Both the position numbers and the translations under genes were made by a program. 26,491 nucleotides of DNA from Deltaproteobacteria bacterium (GTDB lineage: Bacteria > Desulfobacterota > Desulfobulbia > Desulfobulbales > Desulfobulbaceae), in NCBI GenBank assembly GCA_024277485.1, contig JAJRVA010000021.1, forward strand, positions 1 through 26,491, in the 5' to 3' direction. How positions within the stretch are numbered: the stretch's first letter is position 1; every line of letters starts with the position of its first letter. The notes below the pieces were generated by a model, which saw only the letters and a program-made list of their open reading frames with translations, did no database searches and was not told the DNA's origin. Shown in pieces: positions 1-6,700 of this stretch.

Positions 1-1
1 G

Positions 2-907
2 GAAATTTCAGACCCGCTTATGCATATCATCAGAAACGCCGTTGACCACGGTATTGAGACTGCCGCGGAGAGGAAACAGGCCGGCAAGGAGGAAACAGCA
101 ACCCTGCGTCTTGAAGCCTACCCCGACGGCAGTGATATTGTTATTGAAATAACGGATGACGGCAGGGGGATTGATACGGAGGAAATCAGGGCAAAGGCGC
201 TGAAATCCGGTCTCTGCTCCGCTGAAGAGCTTGATCGCATGTCGGAACAGGATATTGTCCGCCTCATCATGACTCCGGGGCTTTCCACTGCAGTGCAGAC
301 AACAGCAACCTCGGGCCGCGGCATGGGGATGGATGTTGTCAAAACGAATATCGACAGGCTCAACGGCTCGGTTGATATTGAATCCCGGGCCGGACACGAA
401 ACCATGATCCGTATCAGGATCCCCCTTACACTTGCCATAATCCAGGCATTAAGCGTCAGGGTCGGTTCGCGGTTGCTGACAATCCCCCTGTCAAATATCG
501 TGGAAACCGCCAGAATCAGGAAGGATGACATCACGACGGTTGAGGGCATTGAGATTGTTGAACATCGGGATATGCCGTTACCCCTGTTACGGCTGACGGA
601 TATTCTCAACATCAGGAGAGAAGAAACAACGGCAAAACACCTGTACATTGCCATTGTCACCGCGGAAGGACAGCGGGCCGGACTGGTCGTGGACAAACTG
701 GTGGGTAAGGATGAGGTGGTGATCAAACCCCTGGCTGAGTACCTGAGGAAGGAGAGCGGCTTCTCCGGCGCCACGATCAAGGGGGATGGGACCATCTCTC
801 TCATCCTTGACATCCCCACCCTGCTCACCATTGTCAAGGAACGGCAGGTCTCCAGGCACAAAAAACACATCCTGCACAGGACCCTGAAGGGGCTGGCCAT
901 AGCGTGA
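2..907 (+). CDS. cheA: CheA-type chemotaxis histidine kinase, C-terminal part (5' truncated by window edge)
   Basis: The frame is already open at base 2, so the first Met at base 20 is internal and the gene begins upstream. About 301 residues are visible. They hold the CheA ATP-binding domain followed by the CheW-like regulatory domain. The N box (HIIRNAVDHGIE, visible residues 8-19), the G1 box (DDGRGID), a PGLSTA segment matching the F box, and the G2 box (SGRGMGMDVVK) are all intact, and the hallmark IPLTLAIIQAL leads into the CheW-like domain, which runs to the stop. CheA autophosphorylates on a His in its Hpt domain and passes phosphate to CheY-type regulators; the Hpt and dimerisation domains are outside the window. 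A 41-bp gap separates it from the ParA-like gene, so the two are probably co-transcribed. Family assignment is very secure; which pathway it serves (flagella, pili or other) cannot be told from here. Confidence 0.95.
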   Translation, partial: EISDPLMHIIRNAVDHGIETAAERKQAGKEETATLRLEAYPDGSDIVIEITDDGRGIDTEEIRAKALKSGLCSAEELDRMSEQDIVRLIMTPGLSTAVQTTATSGRGMGMDVVKTNIDRLNGSVDIESRAGHETMIRIRIPLTLAIIQALSVRVGSRLLTIPLSNIVETARIRKDDITTVEGIEIVEHRDMPLPLLRLTDILNIRREETTAKHLYIAIVTAEGQRAGLVVDKLVGKDEVVIKPLAEYLRKESGFSGATIKGDGTISLILDIPTLLTIVKERQVSRHKKHILHRTLKGLAIA

Positions 908-948
908 TAAATTACAGAAATCCGGCAAGCTAAACAAAGGATCTCAAC

Positions 949-1902
949 ATGATCATCATATGTGACAAGTGTAACACCCGCTACAATCTCGATGACAGCC
1001 TGATCAAGGACAGGGATGTCATCAAGGTACGCTGCTACAAGTGTGACAACAGGTTCAGGGTCCACCGGAAAATTGAAACAGACGAGGATGTCCTTCTGCG
1101 CAATATCGTCAAACCGCAGCTGGAAAACACCATCGCCGTCAGTAACCAGAAAGGCGGGGTCGCCAAGACATCGACCTGTCTGAATCTCGGAGTCTCCCTG
1201 TCCGGCATGGACAAGAAAGTACTCCTGATAGATTTTGATGTTCAGGCCAACCTTACCATCTCTCTTGACCATCCGTCGGACACCGCATCATTTTACGACA
1301 TACTGCAGTCAGGTTCGGATGACATATCCTCGTATATAACCGATACAAAGTATCCCAACCTGAGTCTCATGCCCTCGAACAGCAGGATGGCCCTGCTGAC
1401 CAAGCACTACATGCACCGGCCGAACTTCGAGTATCTGCTGCGCGACAGGCTGGCCCCGGTCAGTGACCGCTTTGACTACATTATTATCGATACCCCGCCG
1501 GCCCTTGGTTTCAGTACCCTTAACGCCCTCATGGCCTCGAATTATATTATTATCCCCACCCCCTGCGAATACCTCTCCATGCACGGCATTCACAAGGTCG
1601 AGGACATTATCAAAACTGTCCAGGCCAGGTCCGGCAGGCACATAGATTACAGGATTCTGATCACCATGCATGACACCTCGAGTACGGCATCGCAGGTCGT
1701 TTACCGGAAAATCACCAGCATGTTCGAGGACAAGGTCTTCAACACGGTCATTGACCGGGACCAGAAGATGCTTGAATCACAGATACTGCACCTCCCGGTC
1801 ATGCATTACGACAGCCGGAGCACGTCCGCACAGCAATATATCCAGCTTGCCCGCGAAATAGTTGGCCTGAAAAAAGAACTGGCCGGTAAAAACCATGGTT
1901 AA
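949..1902 (+). CDS. ParA/Soj-like ATPase with N-terminal MJ0042-type zinc ribbon
   Basis: A 317-residue protein with two parts. Residues 1-40 form a small zinc ribbon with CxxC pairs at C5/C8 and C29/C32, the pattern of the MJ0042-type finger. Residues about 60-305 are a ParA/MinD-type P-loop ATPase: deviant Walker A KGGVAKT at 68-74 (Ala in place of the common Gly), LLIDFDVQANLT after it, and Walker B IIIDTPPALG. ParA-like proteins position plasmids, chromosomes or protein clusters by ATP-dependent dimerisation on the nucleoid; chemosensory arrays are a known cargo (ParC, PpfA). Position directly after cheA and overlapping a PilZ gene supports a cluster-positioning role rather than chromosome segregation, and no parB follows. 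The start at 949 is preceded by AAAGGATCTC. The zinc ribbon may bind a partner or nucleic acid; that is inference. Confidence 0.9.
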   Translation: MIIICDKCNTRYNLDDSLIKDRDVIKVRCYKCDNRFRVHRKIETDEDVLLRNIVKPQLENTIAVSNQKGGVAKTSTCLNLGVSLSGMDKKVLLIDFDVQANLTISLDHPSDTASFYDILQSGSDDISSYITDTKYPNLSLMPSNSRMALLTKHYMHRPNFEYLLRDRLAPVSDRFDYIIIDTPPALGFSTLNALMASNYIIIPTPCEYLSMHGIHKVEDIIKTVQARSGRHIDYRILITMHDTSSTASQVVYRKITSMFEDKVFNTVIDRDQKMLESQILHLPVMHYDSRSTSAQQYIQLAREIVGLKKELAGKNHG

Positions 1903-2314
1903 GCAGAAGCACGACCAGGGACAGAGAAAATATCCAAGGGTTCCCAAGGCAGTCAGCCTGGTGATCAACCGTCTGGAATACCCCATATCACGCTCTGAAG
2001 AGGAAACTGCGGTTACCAGGAACATCGCTGAACAGGGAGTCTGTTTCACCTCATCCACCCCTTACGAGGCGGACACGGTCCTCAGCATGAAGATCGACCT
2101 GCAGGGATGGCAGGTCTTTTTACGCACGGTCCTGTCCATTGTCGACGACAGCTCTGAAATCAAGCCCCTGACGGCTGTCGGTCGCGTGGTCTGGTCAAAA
2201 GAGATGCCCGGCAACGGTGGATATGAAGTCGGGGTTGACTTCACCGACATCTCAGAAGATGATTACCATGCCTTTAAACAGTACCTGCATATTATCCAGG
2301 AAAGCGTGCGATGA
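1895..2314 (+). CDS. PilZ domain c-di-GMP receptor protein
   Basis: A 139-residue, single-domain protein whose ATG lies 8 bp inside the end of the ParA-like gene, indicating translational coupling. The PilZ signature begins with RKYPR at 11-15 (RxxxR) and continues with NIAEQG at 43-48, the position of the (D/N)xSxxG motif; the serine is alanine here (A45). The remaining beta-barrel pattern is present, including the VGRVVWS strand and GYEVGVDFTDIS near the end. PilZ proteins bind c-di-GMP and change partner activity, often in motility or pilus control. Because both arginines, the Asn and the Gly are present, binding is likely, although the Ser to Ala change could weaken it. With cheA and parA it suggests c-di-GMP input to a chemosensory complex. 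No signal peptide or membrane segment is visible. Confidence 0.88.
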   Translation: MVKQKHDQGQRKYPRVPKAVSLVINRLEYPISRSEEETAVTRNIAEQGVCFTSSTPYEADTVLSMKIDLQGWQVFLRTVLSIVDDSSEIKPLTAVGRVVWSKEMPGNGGYEVGVDFTDISEDDYHAFKQYLHIIQESVR

Positions 2315-2321
2315 GAACTGG

Positions 2322-2398
2322 CCACTCTTTCCTGCTGTGCCGGGGCCCAGGGAACCAGGGATGGGGTCGACACCAATGGACCACGCACGAAAGAGTGG
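2322..2398 (+). terminator. Long-loop inverted repeat downstream of the PilZ gene, possible terminator or RNA structure
   Basis: CCACTCTTTC at 2322-2331 is the exact reverse complement of GAAAGAGTGG at 2389-2398, giving a 10-bp stem around a 57-nt GC-rich loop. It begins 8 bp after the PilZ stop codon and ends 56 bp before the tRNA. The following bases (TTGAAAAATTC) are not a T run on the + strand, so it is not a standard Rho-independent terminator. It could end the chemosensory operon in a Rho-dependent way or protect the 3' end. Only the repeat itself is directly seen. Confidence 0.35.
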
Positions 2399-2454
2399 TT
2401 GAAAAATTCGGACCATCAGGTTAAATACCTCATCACTTCCCTGATTGCTCACAC

Positions 2455-2531
2455 GGGCGGGTAGCTCAGCTGGATAGAGTGTCGGCCTCCGAAGCCGAAG
2501 GTCGCGGGTTCGAATCCCGCCTCGCCCACCA
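2455..2531 (+). tRNA. tRNA-Arg, anticodon CCG
   Basis: A complete 77-nt cloverleaf. The acceptor stem is GGGCGGG (2455-2461) with CTCGCCC (2521-2527), having one G-U pair. The D arm is GCTC...GAGT, the anticodon stem is TCGGC/GCCGA around the loop CTCCGAA, and the T arm is GCGGG TTCGAAT CCCGC. The anticodon CCG reads the arginine codon CGG. The discriminator is A and the CCA tail is encoded (2529-2531). Seven T residues within ATCTTTTTTCTTT just downstream may help termination. Confidence 0.96.
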
Positions 2532-3012
2532 TCTTTTTTCTTTGTGATTCAGGGACCAGCCGCATAATGCACCGCATCTACAGCACATACCACCTTTTTC
2601 GAGTAGCCTGACAAAATCTGTACAGAATCTCCGGAAAACTGCTGGAAAGGGTGATCAAAACACTTTTCACGCATCAGCAAAACTCCGCAGACGCCCCAAT
2701 CCATCCCCTCCCACCTGAAAAGATGGGTAAATTTTATACAGTCCCCCCTGAAAGTGTCAACAATATGGGCAACGAGCACGGGCACCGGCCCTGCTCTCCC
2801 ACGACAGGAAAAAACTTTTCATCCTGCAGGCCCGTCAATGGGGCGTGCCGTCCCATTACAATATTACTGGCATAGTAGTTGCTTCACTTGCCTGTAATGA
2901 ATAACTTTCAATTTATCACTACCTGATTTTACGGCACCTGCCGAAGAATCTGGGAACAATTATTATTAAAATGAATGTAAAACAATGACAAAAAATACAG
3001 AAGGAGAACACA
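2532..3012. other. Gene-poor region between tRNA-Arg and the copper operon
   Basis: About 480 bp without a supportable gene. Short open frames exist on both strands (2651-2875 plus, 2549-2785 minus), but neither has a recognisable domain, a good ribosome binding site or family resemblance. The stretch after about 2876 is AT-rich and probably carries the promoter of the copper operon; I could not place -35/-10 boxes with confidence. A tRNA 3' flank is a common insertion site for mobile DNA, but no attachment-site duplication or integrase was seen. Confidence 0.5.
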
Positions 3013-3450
3013 ATGAAAAGGTACTTTTTATTGTTTGCAGCGATAAGCCTCATCTTTACCGGCAGTGCCATGGCCATGAAAGGAATGGACATGGGCAGCG
3101 GTACGGAAAAAGAAAGTTTTACTCACAGTGCCATGGCAGGTGACATGCAGGTCGAGTTTAAAGTAATGGATCTGGCCAGCATGAACATGAAGGATCCGCA
3201 AGGCAAAACGCATCATGTGATGGCAACGTTCAAACGTAATGGTACGCCTGCTGACGGGATAATAGGAAAAGTGAAACTTGTTTCGCCTGGTGGAAAAGAA
3301 CAGATCGCCTCTCTCAAAGACTTTGGGAGCGGAATTTATGCAGCCAATTTTACCATTGACGAGCCCGGCAAGTGGGGCATTATCTGCCTCTTCAAGGATG
3401 AAAAGGGAAAACAGACTGTGAAGTTCTGGTACCCGCATATGGCAATGTGA
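3013..3450 (+). CDS. Met-rich periplasmic YtkA/FixH-like protein of the copper operon
   Basis: A 145-residue protein with a clear Sec signal peptide (MKRYFLLFAAISLIFTG, probable cleavage after AMA near residue 21) and a strong ribosome binding site (GAAGGAGA). The mature N terminus is rich in Met and His (MKGMDMGSG, HSAMAGDM, ASMNMKD, THHVMA, ending in PHMAM), typical of soft-metal handling in the periplasm. The rest is a small beta-sandwich with the pattern of YtkA/FixH-like domains (LVSPGGKEQ, DFGSGIYAANFTIDEPGKWGI). It is the first gene of the copper/silver export cluster, 97 bp ahead of cusC, so a role as Cu(I)/Ag(I) binding or delivery protein is inferred from composition and context. 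The family assignment is by pattern only and less certain than for its neighbours. Confidence 0.75.
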   Translation: MKRYFLLFAAISLIFTGSAMAMKGMDMGSGTEKESFTHSAMAGDMQVEFKVMDLASMNMKDPQGKTHHVMATFKRNGTPADGIIGKVKLVSPGGKEQIASLKDFGSGIYAANFTIDEPGKWGIICLFKDEKGKQTVKFWYPHMAM

Positions 3451-3565
3451 CCACTCTCCTGAACATCATTTTTTGCCACAAGGTAATGAAAGGCAACGGG
3501 ATATACCACGTTACACATATCTGGTATTCCGTCAAGCCATCTGATTCATGGAAGGAGAAGGTACC

Positions 3566-4990
3566 GTGTTACGAATTCACCGGCAGCTTACTGCAGCAAT
3601 CCAGGTTCTCTTGATCCAGGCGACGTGTGCTATTGCGGCCCTGTCATTTTTTACCGGCACCGCCCGGGCTGACAGCGACACGCTTACTCTTGAGATGGCG
3701 GTAACCGCTGCGCAGGTTAACGACCCATGGCTGGTCGGCAACCGACACTCTCAGGATGCGGTCGAATCTTTGAGCGTTGCGGCGGGAACGCTTCCTGATC
3801 CGAAAGTCTCCCTTGGTCTTGCAAACGTACCGGTGGATTCCTTTGACTTTAACCAGGAACCCATGACCCAGGTTAAGATCGGGGTGGCGCAGATGTTCCC
3901 CCGCGGAGACAGCCTCGCTATCAGGCAAAAGCAGCTTGAGACACTTGGAAGTCAGTTTCCCCACCAGCGCCTGGACCGTCGGGCAAAGGTTGTTGTTACA
4001 GTCAGCAAGCTCTGGCTGGATGCTTACAAGGCCCAGGAAAGCATAGTGCTGATCCAGAAAGACCGTCCACTTTTCGAGCAGTTAGCTGATGTTGCCGAGG
4101 CCAGTTATTCCGCCGCATTAGGGAAGACCAGGCAGCAGGATATCATTCGGGCGCAGCTGGAACTGACCCGGCTGGACGACCGGCTCACCGTTTTGCAGCA
4201 GCAGCAGCAGGCTTTTATGGAAAAACTGTCCGAATGGGTGAGTGAATACTTTCGCGGGGAGTACAGTGACAGCCAGGCTGCCGCAATCCCGCGTTCCTGG
4301 TCGAGCCTGAAGCTTGACAAGAGCCGGCCTGACATAAAAATGTTGTACGAATCTCTCTACCTGAAGAGTGCAGAGGCCGCCCCGCTGAAACTTTTTGAGC
4401 ACTTTTCCAGGCACCCATCCCTGCTTGCCCTGGACCAGAAAATTAAGGCGAGTGAAATAGGTGTTGATCTTGCGAAAGAGAAGTACAAACCGGAATGGGG
4501 AGTCAATGCCAATTACGGGTATCGTGCTGAAGACTTAAATGGAAACGATCGGGCGGACTTTGTCTCCGTTGGGCTCAGCTTTGATCTGCCTTTTTTCACG
4601 AGCAACCGCCAGGACAAGGAAGTCGAGTCCTCGGTTTCCCAGGCCAAGGCAATACGAACGGAAAAATGGGCCCTGCTGCGGAAGATGGTTGCTGATTTTG
4701 AAAAGAGCAAAACGCAGCTGAAAAAACTCAATGAACGTCAACTGCTGTACAAAGACCAGTTGTTACCCCAGATGCGTGATCAGGCCGAGGCCTCTCTTAC
4801 AGCGTATACCAATGACGACGGTGATTTTGCCGAGGTTGTCCGGGCCCGGATCGCTGAATTGAATGCGCAGATTGATGCGTTGCATATTGATGTTGAAAGG
4901 CAGAAATCAATCATCGAACTGAATTACTATTTTATGGAAAAACCCGATGATATAATAGCAAAAAACAGCGTTGCGAGGAAAATAAAATGA
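3566..4990 (+). CDS. cusC: CusC/TolC-like outer-membrane channel of the metal efflux system
   Basis: Outer membrane efflux protein, 474 residues from the GTG at 3566. An upstream in-frame ATG at 3548 exists, but the ribosome binding site GGAAGGAGAAGG lies between the two, so GTG is preferred; it also gives a normal signal peptide (hydrophobic AAIQVLLIQATCAIAALSF, cleavage after ARA). The mature part has two TolC-type repeats with long helices: TLEMAVTAAQVNDPWL near the start, LPDPKVSLGLANVP, and in the second half WGVNANYGYR and DFVSVGLSFDLPFF. TolC proteins form a trimeric beta-barrel and periplasmic tunnel that takes substrate from the RND pump to the outside. It overlaps the cusB start by 4 bp (ATGA), so they are translationally coupled. 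No lipobox Cys is evident, unlike E. coli CusC. Confidence 0.9.
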   Translation: MLRIHRQLTAAIQVLLIQATCAIAALSFFTGTARADSDTLTLEMAVTAAQVNDPWLVGNRHSQDAVESLSVAAGTLPDPKVSLGLANVPVDSFDFNQEPMTQVKIGVAQMFPRGDSLAIRQKQLETLGSQFPHQRLDRRAKVVVTVSKLWLDAYKAQESIVLIQKDRPLFEQLADVAEASYSAALGKTRQQDIIRAQLELTRLDDRLTVLQQQQQAFMEKLSEWVSEYFRGEYSDSQAAAIPRSWSSLKLDKSRPDIKMLYESLYLKSAEAAPLKLFEHFSRHPSLLALDQKIKASEIGVDLAKEKYKPEWGVNANYGYRAEDLNGNDRADFVSVGLSFDLPFFTSNRQDKEVESSVSQAKAIRTEKWALLRKMVADFEKSKTQLKKLNERQLLYKDQLLPQMRDQAEASLTAYTNDDGDFAEVVRARIAELNAQIDALHIDVERQKSIIELNYYFMEKPDDIIAKNSVARKIK

Positions 4991-6570
4991 AAAAATTTCT
5001 TGGAATATCGACAGTCTTCTTTCTGGGTGCTGCTGCAGGCACTATGGTTACATACATGGGATACCCTGTTTTGGACGGAATTTTTGGTCCGTCCACTGTG
5101 GCACAGGGAAAAAGCCTGTCCGGGACAGAGAGGAAACCCCTGTACTGGGTCGCCCCCATGGACCCGAACTACAGAAGAGACAAGCCGGGAAAATCCCCCA
5201 TGGGCATGGATCTCATACCGTTTTACGGTGATGAGGGCGGCGGTTCCGACGCAGGACCCGGCACCGTAAAAATCTCCCCTGATGTGGTGAACAACCTCGG
5301 TGTCAAGACCAGCACTGTCCAGCTCGGCTCCCTGCGTTCCGAGATCCAGACGGTCGGCTACATTGACTATGACGAGGACCAGCTGGTCAACATCAACCCC
5401 AGGGTGGAAGGATGGATAGAAAAACTCTATATCAAGGCCTCCGGAGATCCCGTTACAAGGGGAGAACCGCTCTACGATATCTACTCCCCGGAACTGGTCA
5501 ATGCCCAGGAAGAACTGATGATGGCCCTGGCACGCAATAAACCCCGCCTTATCAGGGCGGCCGAGAATCGTCTGGCCTCGTTGCGGGTACCTGCCTCGGT
5601 TATCAAGCAACTCAAGAAGACCAGGGAAGTCAAGCAGACCATAACCTTTTACGCACCGCAAAGCGGCGTGGTCGACAATCTCAATGTCCGCCAGGGGTTT
5701 TATGTCAAACCCGGCTCGACGATCATGTCCATAGGCTCGCTGGCACAGGTCTGGGTGGAAGCCGAGGTATTTGAGAGCCAGGCTGCAGATGTAGCCGTCG
5801 GCCTGCCGGTGACGATGACCCTTGACTACCTGCCCGGCAAAGAATGGCGCGGCGTGGTTGATTACGTCTACCCCACGCTCAACGCCAAAACCAGAACAGT
5901 GCGGGTCCGTCTGCGTTTTGACAACAAACAGGGGCTGCTCAGGCCCGACATGTTCGCCCAGGTTGTCATCCACCGCCAGAGTTCCGAAAAGACCCTGCTG
6001 GTACCCAGGGAGGCGGTTATCCGTACCGGCCGTTCCAGCCGGGTGGTGCTGGCTCTCGGCGACGGGCGGTTCAAATCGGTCACTGTCAAGGCCGGACGTT
6101 TCGATGATCGTTCAGCCGAGATCCTGTCAGGCCTTGCCGTTGGTGACCAGGTGGTCACTTCCGCGCAGTTCCTGATCGACTCGGAATCAAGTAAAACTTC
6201 TGATTTCAAACGCATGAACCACTACGAGACAGTGGTTCCGGCGAGCGCCTGGGTACAGGCCACCGTCAACAGCCTGCTCGCGGATGAACGGAAAATAAAC
6301 GTCACCCACAAGGCCATACGGTCATGGGACTGGCCTGAAATGACCATGGATTTCCCGGTCGATGAAAGCGGTGACCTTGACACGCTCGCAGCAGGCATGA
6401 CGCTGCATGTAAAGATCACGAAAACAGACCGGGGCAACTATCGGATAACAGAGGCGCGCGTTCCCGGAGCGGATGAACAGGACAAAAGCCTTGATGATCT
6501 GAACATGGATGACATGGACCTGGACGACCTCAGCCTGGAGGACACGGGTCCGGCAAAGCACAAGACCTGA
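4987..6570 (+). CDS. cusB: CusB periplasmic adaptor with N-terminal metal-binding segment and C-terminal CusF domain
   Basis: 527-residue membrane fusion protein of an HME-type RND efflux system. Residues 1-30 are a membrane anchor or uncleaved signal. Residues 53-80 correspond to the E. coli CusB metal-binding N terminus (YW...PM.PN.R.DKPGKSP), with M58, M72 and M74 as likely Cu(I)/Ag(I) ligands; the Cys residues of other heavy-metal-binding domains are absent. Then come the barrel-sandwich and alpha-hairpin region (VEGWIEKLYIKASGDPV, PLYDIYSPELVNAQEE), the beta-barrel and the membrane-proximal domain. Residues about 420-495 are a CusF-like domain with H441, W449, M452 and M454, exactly the spacing of CusF H36, W44, M47 and M49. 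A Met/Asp-rich tail (DDLNMDDMDLDDL) ends the protein. It links CusC and CusA and should hand over metal within one chain. Confidence 0.93.
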   Translation: MKKFLGISTVFFLGAAAGTMVTYMGYPVLDGIFGPSTVAQGKSLSGTERKPLYWVAPMDPNYRRDKPGKSPMGMDLIPFYGDEGGGSDAGPGTVKISPDVVNNLGVKTSTVQLGSLRSEIQTVGYIDYDEDQLVNINPRVEGWIEKLYIKASGDPVTRGEPLYDIYSPELVNAQEELMMALARNKPRLIRAAENRLASLRVPASVIKQLKKTREVKQTITFYAPQSGVVDNLNVRQGFYVKPGSTIMSIGSLAQVWVEAEVFESQAADVAVGLPVTMTLDYLPGKEWRGVVDYVYPTLNAKTRTVRVRLRFDNKQGLLRPDMFAQVVIHRQSSEKTLLVPREAVIRTGRSSRVVLALGDGRFKSVTVKAGRFDDRSAEILSGLAVGDQVVTSAQFLIDSESSKTSDFKRMNHYETVVPASAWVQATVNSLLADERKINVTHKAIRSWDWPEMTMDFPVDESGDLDTLAAGMTLHVKITKTDRGNYRITEARVPGADEQDKSLDDLNMDDMDLDDLSLEDTGPAKHKT

Positions 6571-6593
6571 CCGGCATCACGCGTGCCGCACAG

Positions 6594-6634
6594 GCACAAT
6601 CGCCCTGGTTGTGGTTGTACCAGGGCGATTGTGC
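6594..6634 (+). promoter_or_regulatory. Perfect 15-bp stem-loop between cusB and cusA
   Basis: GCACAATCGCCCTGG (6594-6608) and its exact reverse complement (6620-6634) enclose an 11-nt loop. The structure begins 23 bp after the cusB stop and ends 66 bp before the cusA start. No T run follows on the + strand (ATCCCGGGATTCC comes next), so it is more likely an mRNA stability or processing element, or a weak attenuator, than an intrinsic terminator. It would let pump and adaptor be made in different amounts from one transcript. The pairing is seen directly; the role is inference. Confidence 0.6.
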
Positions 6635-6700
6635 ATCCCGGGATTCCCTGAACGCCTTCTGTTTCCTGCGGGAACAATCCGCATACGACAGGTAAAAAAA

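Noticed and set aside
118..1272. Long minus-strand open frame across cheA and parA
   Set aside because: It lies opposite two well-conserved genes, has no domain pattern and is rich in Ser/Arg/Ile as expected for an antisense shadow.
2651..2875. 74-codon + strand frame in the tRNA-copper operon gap
   Set aside because: No ribosome binding site, no family resemblance, and composition typical of non-coding DNA.
6509..6700. N-terminal extension of cusA up to 6509
   Set aside because: It would overlap the end of cusB and translate through the hairpin; the family N terminus begins at 6701.
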